64,000 nucleotides of DNA from Rhizobium grahamii. GTDB taxonomy: Bacteria; Pseudomonadota; Alphaproteobacteria; Rhizobiales; Rhizobiaceae. The number at the start of each line of letters is the position of its first letter. The first letter of the stretch is position 1. The position numbers and the translations under genes were made by a program. The notes beneath the pieces are model-generated. The model was given only the letters and a program-made list of their open reading frames with translations. It made no database searches and was not told the origin of the DNA. Of this stretch, positions 60,954 through 64,000 are shown in pieces. Location of the stretch: contig NZ_CP043498.1 in the NCBI RefSeq assembly GCF_009498215.1, positions 2,418,001-2,482,000 on the forward strand. Reading direction: 5' to 3'.

Positions 60954-62761
60954 CTGAGCGCCCTCAGCGCGTTCAGCACCACGGCCACATCGATCGCCTC
61001 CTGGATCAGCGCGCCCTGCACCGGCGGCAAGAACCCGGCACCGGCGACGATCATGGCGATGCTCGACAGCCCGATACCGACTCCCACGCTTTGAAGTGCA
61101 ATGGATTTGGCGCGCCGGGCTATTCTGAGCCCCTCGGCCACGCCGCCGACGTCGTTTTGGAGAAGGACCACGTCGGCGGCTTCCGCTGCCGCCGCAAGAT
61201 TACCGCGCGCCACAGCCAAGCCAACACTGGCTACCGCCAGCGCCGGTGCGTCATTGACACCGTCGCCCACCATCATCACATGGCCGCGCTCGCTCTCCCT
61301 GCGAACGATATCGACCTTGTCGGCCGCACTGAGATCCGCCTCGACGGCATCAAATTGAAGATAGTCACCGATCGCCTTGGCGACCTCAAGCCGATCGCCA
61401 CTCGCCAGGACGGTCCGCCTTACCCCCAACGCGCGCAGACCTTCGACAGTCCGGGCGGCCTCCGGCCTCAGACGATCCTCGAAGCGGACCGCACCAACAA
61501 GGCGCCCGTCGGCGCACACGAAGGCACTCGCCGACACGCCTGTTGCAGAAAGATCCGGCTCCACGCCCCGCGACCTCACGAATGCAGGGCCGCCGACGAG
61601 GACCTTCCTGCCGTCGACCAACGCTTCGACACCCTCCCCCGGGACTTCGGCGGCCTGGTCTGGTTTGCTCAGCGCGAGGCCCCGCCGTTGCGCTTCCGAT
61701 ACGATCGCCCGGCCAAGGCTGTGAGCCGATGCCAGTTCCGCCGATCCGGCCAGACGCAGCAGTTCATCCGGATGCTGCGTCCCAAGCACCTCCGCAACCT
61801 CGGGCGCCCCGACCGTCAGGGTTCCCGTCTTGTCGAATACGACGACATCCACCTTTGACAGCGCCTCGAGCACACCGGCGCCTTTGACCAGGATCCCTCG
61901 ACGCGCGGCCTTCGAGATGCCTGCGACCAACGCAACGGGCACTGCAAGGATCAGCGGACAGGGCGTCGCGACAACAAGAACGGCAAGGACCCTCGCACTG
62001 TCTCCCGAGGCGGCGACGGCGACGGCCGCCACCACCAGTGTGAGCCCGAGGAACCACAGCCCCATCCGGTCCGCCACCCTGTAGATAGGTGCCTTGGATG
62101 CCTTGGCTTTTTCAACCAGACGCAGGATATGCGCATAGGTGCTATCCTTGGCGGCCATCGATGCCACCATGTCGAACGCTTCGCCCGCGTTCATGGCACC
62201 GCTTGCGACCGCCTCTCCCTGCATGATGCGAACGGGCAGCGGCTCGCCGGTCAGGGCAGACTGGTCGACGAGCGCAGTGGCGCTCTCCACCTGCCCGTCA
62301 ACGGGCACCACGTCGCCCCGTCGAATGAGAAGACGATCCCCAGAGACGATCGCACCGATCGGCACTTCCGCGAATTCCTCGCCAGTGATCCGCAACGCGC
62401 TTCGCGGGACCCGCGAGAGCAGATCCGTCATGCCGCTTTCGGCGCGACGATGAGCGTAAAACTCGAGAAAATGACCACCGGCGTACATCACGGAGACGAT
62501 AGCTCCGGCCAGATACTGGCCGAACCACAGGGCCGCCGCCATGGCCAGGGCCGCGATCAGATCGAGCCCGAATTCTCCCTGCCGAAGCTTGCCCACGATT
62601 TCGATGACCAGGCACGACAGCACCAGGATGTTACTGAAAACCAGGAAAGCGTTGGCGATCGGGGTTACACCAAGCAACTCCAGAGCGACACCGACCAAAA
62701 CGCTGGCCGCCGAGACAAGAATCAGGACAAGCGGCCAATAGCGCCTGGCGAAATCCATCAT
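60950..62761 (-). CDS. P1B-type heavy-metal ATPase with TPCP motif
   Basis: A 603-residue metal-transporting ATPase. Motifs: TPCPLILAVPVALVAG in the metal-channel helix, DKTGTLTVG phosphorylation site, TGEPLPV actuator loop and GDGVNDAPAL hinge. There is no N-terminal heavy-metal-binding domain; it starts directly with membrane helices. The nucleotide-binding HP motif reads AHSLG, with serine for proline. TPC-type (P1B-5-like) pumps are linked to Ni/Fe or Co handling in rhizobia. The start at 62761 (adjacent ATGs) has GGAG upstream; the longer frame is not conserved. A FixK-like box lies about 110 bases upstream. Confidence 0.87.
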   Translation of the reverse strand: MMDFARRYWPLVLILVSAASVLVGVALELLGVTPIANAFLVFSNILVLSCLVIEIVGKLRQGEFGLDLIAALAMAAALWFGQYLAGAIVSVMYAGGHFLEFYAHRRAESGMTDLLSRVPRSALRITGEEFAEVPIGAIVSGDRLLIRRGDVVPVDGQVESATALVDQSALTGEPLPVRIMQGEAVASGAMNAGEAFDMVASMAAKDSTYAHILRLVEKAKASKAPIYRVADRMGLWFLGLTLVVAAVAVAASGDSARVLAVLVVATPCPLILAVPVALVAGISKAARRGILVKGAGVLEALSKVDVVVFDKTGTLTVGAPEVAEVLGTQHPDELLRLAGSAELASAHSLGRAIVSEAQRRGLALSKPDQAAEVPGEGVEALVDGRKVLVGGPAFVRSRGVEPDLSATGVSASAFVCADGRLVGAVRFEDRLRPEAARTVEGLRALGVRRTVLASGDRLEVAKAIGDYLQFDAVEADLSAADKVDIVRRESERGHVMMVGDGVNDAPALAVASVGLAVARGNLAAAAEAADVVLLQNDVGGVAEGLRIARRAKSIALQSVGVGIGLSSIAMIVAGAGFLPPVQGALIQEAIDVAVVLNALRALS

Positions 62762-62871
62762 GCGAACTCCGAGAAGGGCACTGCCGCCCAAAGCGATGTC
62801 AGGTGCGTCCACGTCGTCCCTCCCGTGCAGATCCAGGCCGACAGAGCGTGACAGGAAGCCCGGGCCGTTCA

Positions 62872-62885
62872 TTGATCTAGGACAA
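62872..62885. promoter_or_regulatory. FixK/FNR-like box between the ATPase and the downstream gene
   Basis: TTGATCTAGGACAA, reverse complement TTGTCCTAGATCAA: one mismatch from TTGAY-N4-RTCAA. It lies in the 180-base divergent spacer, about 57 bases before the hypothetical gene at 62942 and about 110 bases before the ATPase start, so it could activate either. Confidence 0.55.
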
Positions 62886-62941
62886 TGTTCGCGGATGCGG
62901 GCTGCGCGACAACTGAAGCTCACAAAGCAGCGGAGGACGCC

Positions 62942-63388
62942 ATGCTGGACAACTATGTCATCTGCGAACTGCAACCCGACAATGCGCTTTCGGCGTTTGC
63001 GCTGATCTGCAGCGTGGCGCCAGCCTTCGAGGAAAAGGATTGGCATGGCCTCTTCGACGGCAGCCGACGATGGCGGTGTATCGGAGCGAGCGATCTGGCG
63101 GGGAGAGTGAGAGGGCTGGCGGTGTTCCGGTTCCTCATGCATCCGGAAGTCGGCTGGCTCATGGATGTGCCGATCTTCATCGCGCTTAGTGCCGCCGACC
63201 ACAACCATCTTGCCGAGAGCCTGTTTGCGAGCCTGGAGGTCCAGGCGTCCGCCTGCCAGTTCATGCGCGTTTGGAACAAGCTGCCGGAAAGCCTTGAAGA
63301 GTTGGAAGGCCCCGAGCTGTTTCGGCGCTGGAATCATGGCCTCATCTATCGCGTTCGACCGCAGGAACACGGCCCGGCTTCGCTGTGA
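62942..63388 (+). CDS. Hypothetical protein, distantly acetyltransferase-like
   Basis: A 148-residue protein starting MLDNYVICELQPDNALSAF. The ATG at 62942 has GGAGG 5 bases upstream; the earlier in-frame ATG at 62885 overlaps the FixK-like box and is unlikely. The middle strand-rich part (VRGLAVFRFLMHPEVGWLMD) and following helix faintly recall GNAT acetyltransferases, but no cofactor motif is clear. Its 3' end overlaps the convergent response regulator gene by 47 bases. Position in the low-oxygen module suggests co-regulation with the ATPase. Confidence 0.6.
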   Translation: MLDNYVICELQPDNALSAFALICSVAPAFEEKDWHGLFDGSRRWRCIGASDLAGRVRGLAVFRFLMHPEVGWLMDVPIFIALSAADHNHLAESLFASLEVQASACQFMRVWNKLPESLEELEGPELFRRWNHGLIYRVRPQEHGPASL

Positions 63389-64000
63389 ACACATAGCCGA
63401 CCGATCGAACGGATTTTATGAGTTCGGGTCGAGCCGGATCGATCTCGATCTTTCGCCTTAGCCGCGAGATCTGCGTGTCGATCGACCGGTCGAAGGCGTC
63501 ACGCTCACGGTGTCTCGTCAGGTCCATTAGCATGTCGCGGCTGAGGACTCGGCCTGCGTTGCGCACAAATGCGTCCAGCATCTCGAACTCGCCGGTGGAA
63601 AGCTCGATCTCGATACTCTCGGGGTTGAGGAGCTTGCGCTTATCCCTGTCGAGCTGCCAGCCCTCAAAAACAAGTACGTCGTCCCCATTCGAAATCGGGT
63701 TGGGAGACGCCTTGTAGCGGCGCAGGATCGACTTCAGCCTCGCGTGAACCTCACGCAGATGAAACGGCTTGACCACGTAGTCGTCCGCGCCCACCTCCAG
63801 GCCGACGACGCAATCGACGACGTCCTCGCGACCGGTGAGTATCATGATCGGCACATTTGAGCCGCTTCGTATTTCACGAGCGAGGTCTATCCCGTCCTGA
63901 TCCGGAAGCACGAGATCGAGGAGCACGATATCGAAGTTCGCCGCGCCGAGGGCGGATCTCATTTCCTTGCCGTTCGCGGCACAGGTGACCTTATAGCCCT
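63342..64000 (-). CDS. OmpR-family response regulator (N-terminal part beyond window)
   Basis: The visible 219 residues include most of the receiver domain (phospho-acceptor Asp in DIVLLDLVLPDQDG, LTGRED, YVVKPFHLREVHARL) and a full winged-helix output domain (LSTGEFEMLDAFVRN, LSRDMLMDL, DRSIDTQISRLRRKIEIDP, IKSVRSVGYVF). The methionine at 63962 is internal, because receiver sequence (GYKVTCAANGKEM) continues to the window end. The partner kinase is not visible. ActR/OmpR-like regulators of this kind occur near rhizobial low-oxygen genes, but identity is open. Confidence 0.88.
   Translation of the reverse strand, partial: GYKVTCAANGKEMRSALGAANFDIVLLDLVLPDQDGIDLAREIRSGSNVPIMILTGREDVVDCVVGLEVGADDYVVKPFHLREVHARLKSILRRYKASPNPISNGDDVLVFEGWQLDRDKRKLLNPESIEIELSTGEFEMLDAFVRNAGRVLSRDMLMDLTRHRERDAFDRSIDTQISRLRRKIEIDPARPELIKSVRSVGYVFTAKPGRVPAVERDR

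Noticed and set aside
62762..63394. Additional 211 residues at the N-terminus of the P-type ATPase
   Set aside because: This part is antisense to the gene at 62942, has no transporter features and lies before a good ribosome site at 62761.

Overview
The window is high-GC chromosomal or chromid DNA of a fast-growing rhizobium (Rhizobiaceae). Ensifer/Sinorhizobium is the best guess. The basis is a left end that is colinear with the Sinorhizobium meliloti succinoglycan (exo) locus, a rhizobial hydroxyproline (hyp) catabolic set, a RopA-type porin and FixK/FNR-type boxes. The species assignment is inference; no rRNA or tRNA gene was seen.

Layout. 1-12.6 kb: exo locus in the order Y(-) X U W(-) H K L A M O P, covering undecaprenyl priming, side-chain glucosyltransferases, succinylation, glycanase, and polymerisation/chain-length control. 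ExoV, ExoT, ExoI and ExoN, which lie between these genes in S. meliloti, are absent. 12.6-22.4 kb: housekeeping and stress genes (metallophosphatase, a degenerate SfnB-like flavoprotein, an Rrf2 regulator, NAD synthetase, a PntA-like protein, porin, a second Rrf2 regulator, a CorA/ZntB channel). 22.5-31.4 kb: a dimethylglycine/sarcosine dehydrogenase-type enzyme, then a redox-stress block (Ohr, an OmpR/EnvZ-type two-component system, a Tat-exported epoxide hydrolase-like protein, DipZ) with repeated TTTGTAGCG-type sites. 31.4-38.2 kb: trans-4-hydroxy-L-proline catabolism (hypO, hypH, hypS, hypD and the GntR regulator hypR). 38.3-41.0 kb: a BON protein, then LysR, SDR and tautomerase. 41.1-57.8 kb: an island of flavin-dependent desulfurisation-type enzymes (SfnB, DszC-like, two NtaA/DszA-like LLM monooxygenases, an FMN reductase, an LsfA-like 1-Cys peroxiredoxin) interleaved with two complete sugar-type (CUT2/RbsA-like) ABC importers. 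58-64 kb: a YghU-type GST, then a probable FixK/FNR-controlled module of two universal stress proteins, a TPCP-type P1B ATPase, a small hypothetical protein and a response regulator cut by the window end.

How the genes may work together. The most interesting unit is the 41-58 kb island. CUT2 importers normally carry sugars, but here they sit with enzymes of organosulfur (sulfone, sulfonate, thiophene-type) oxidation, reduced-flavin supply and sulfate-starvation peroxide defence. An AT-rich element related to TTGTCTATA recurs before several of the transcription units and, in weaker form, before the Rrf2 gene at 14.6-15.1 kb. This suggests a coordinated sulfur-scavenging regulon.

Sequence quality or decay. 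Three genes (exoW, the hypS-like dehydrogenase, a BON protein) are each broken by what looks like one missing base in a G/C run or G/C-rich spot. A fourth such event would explain why exoL and exoA form one reading frame. Either these are indel errors in the assembly, or exoW in particular carries a slippable G7 tract.
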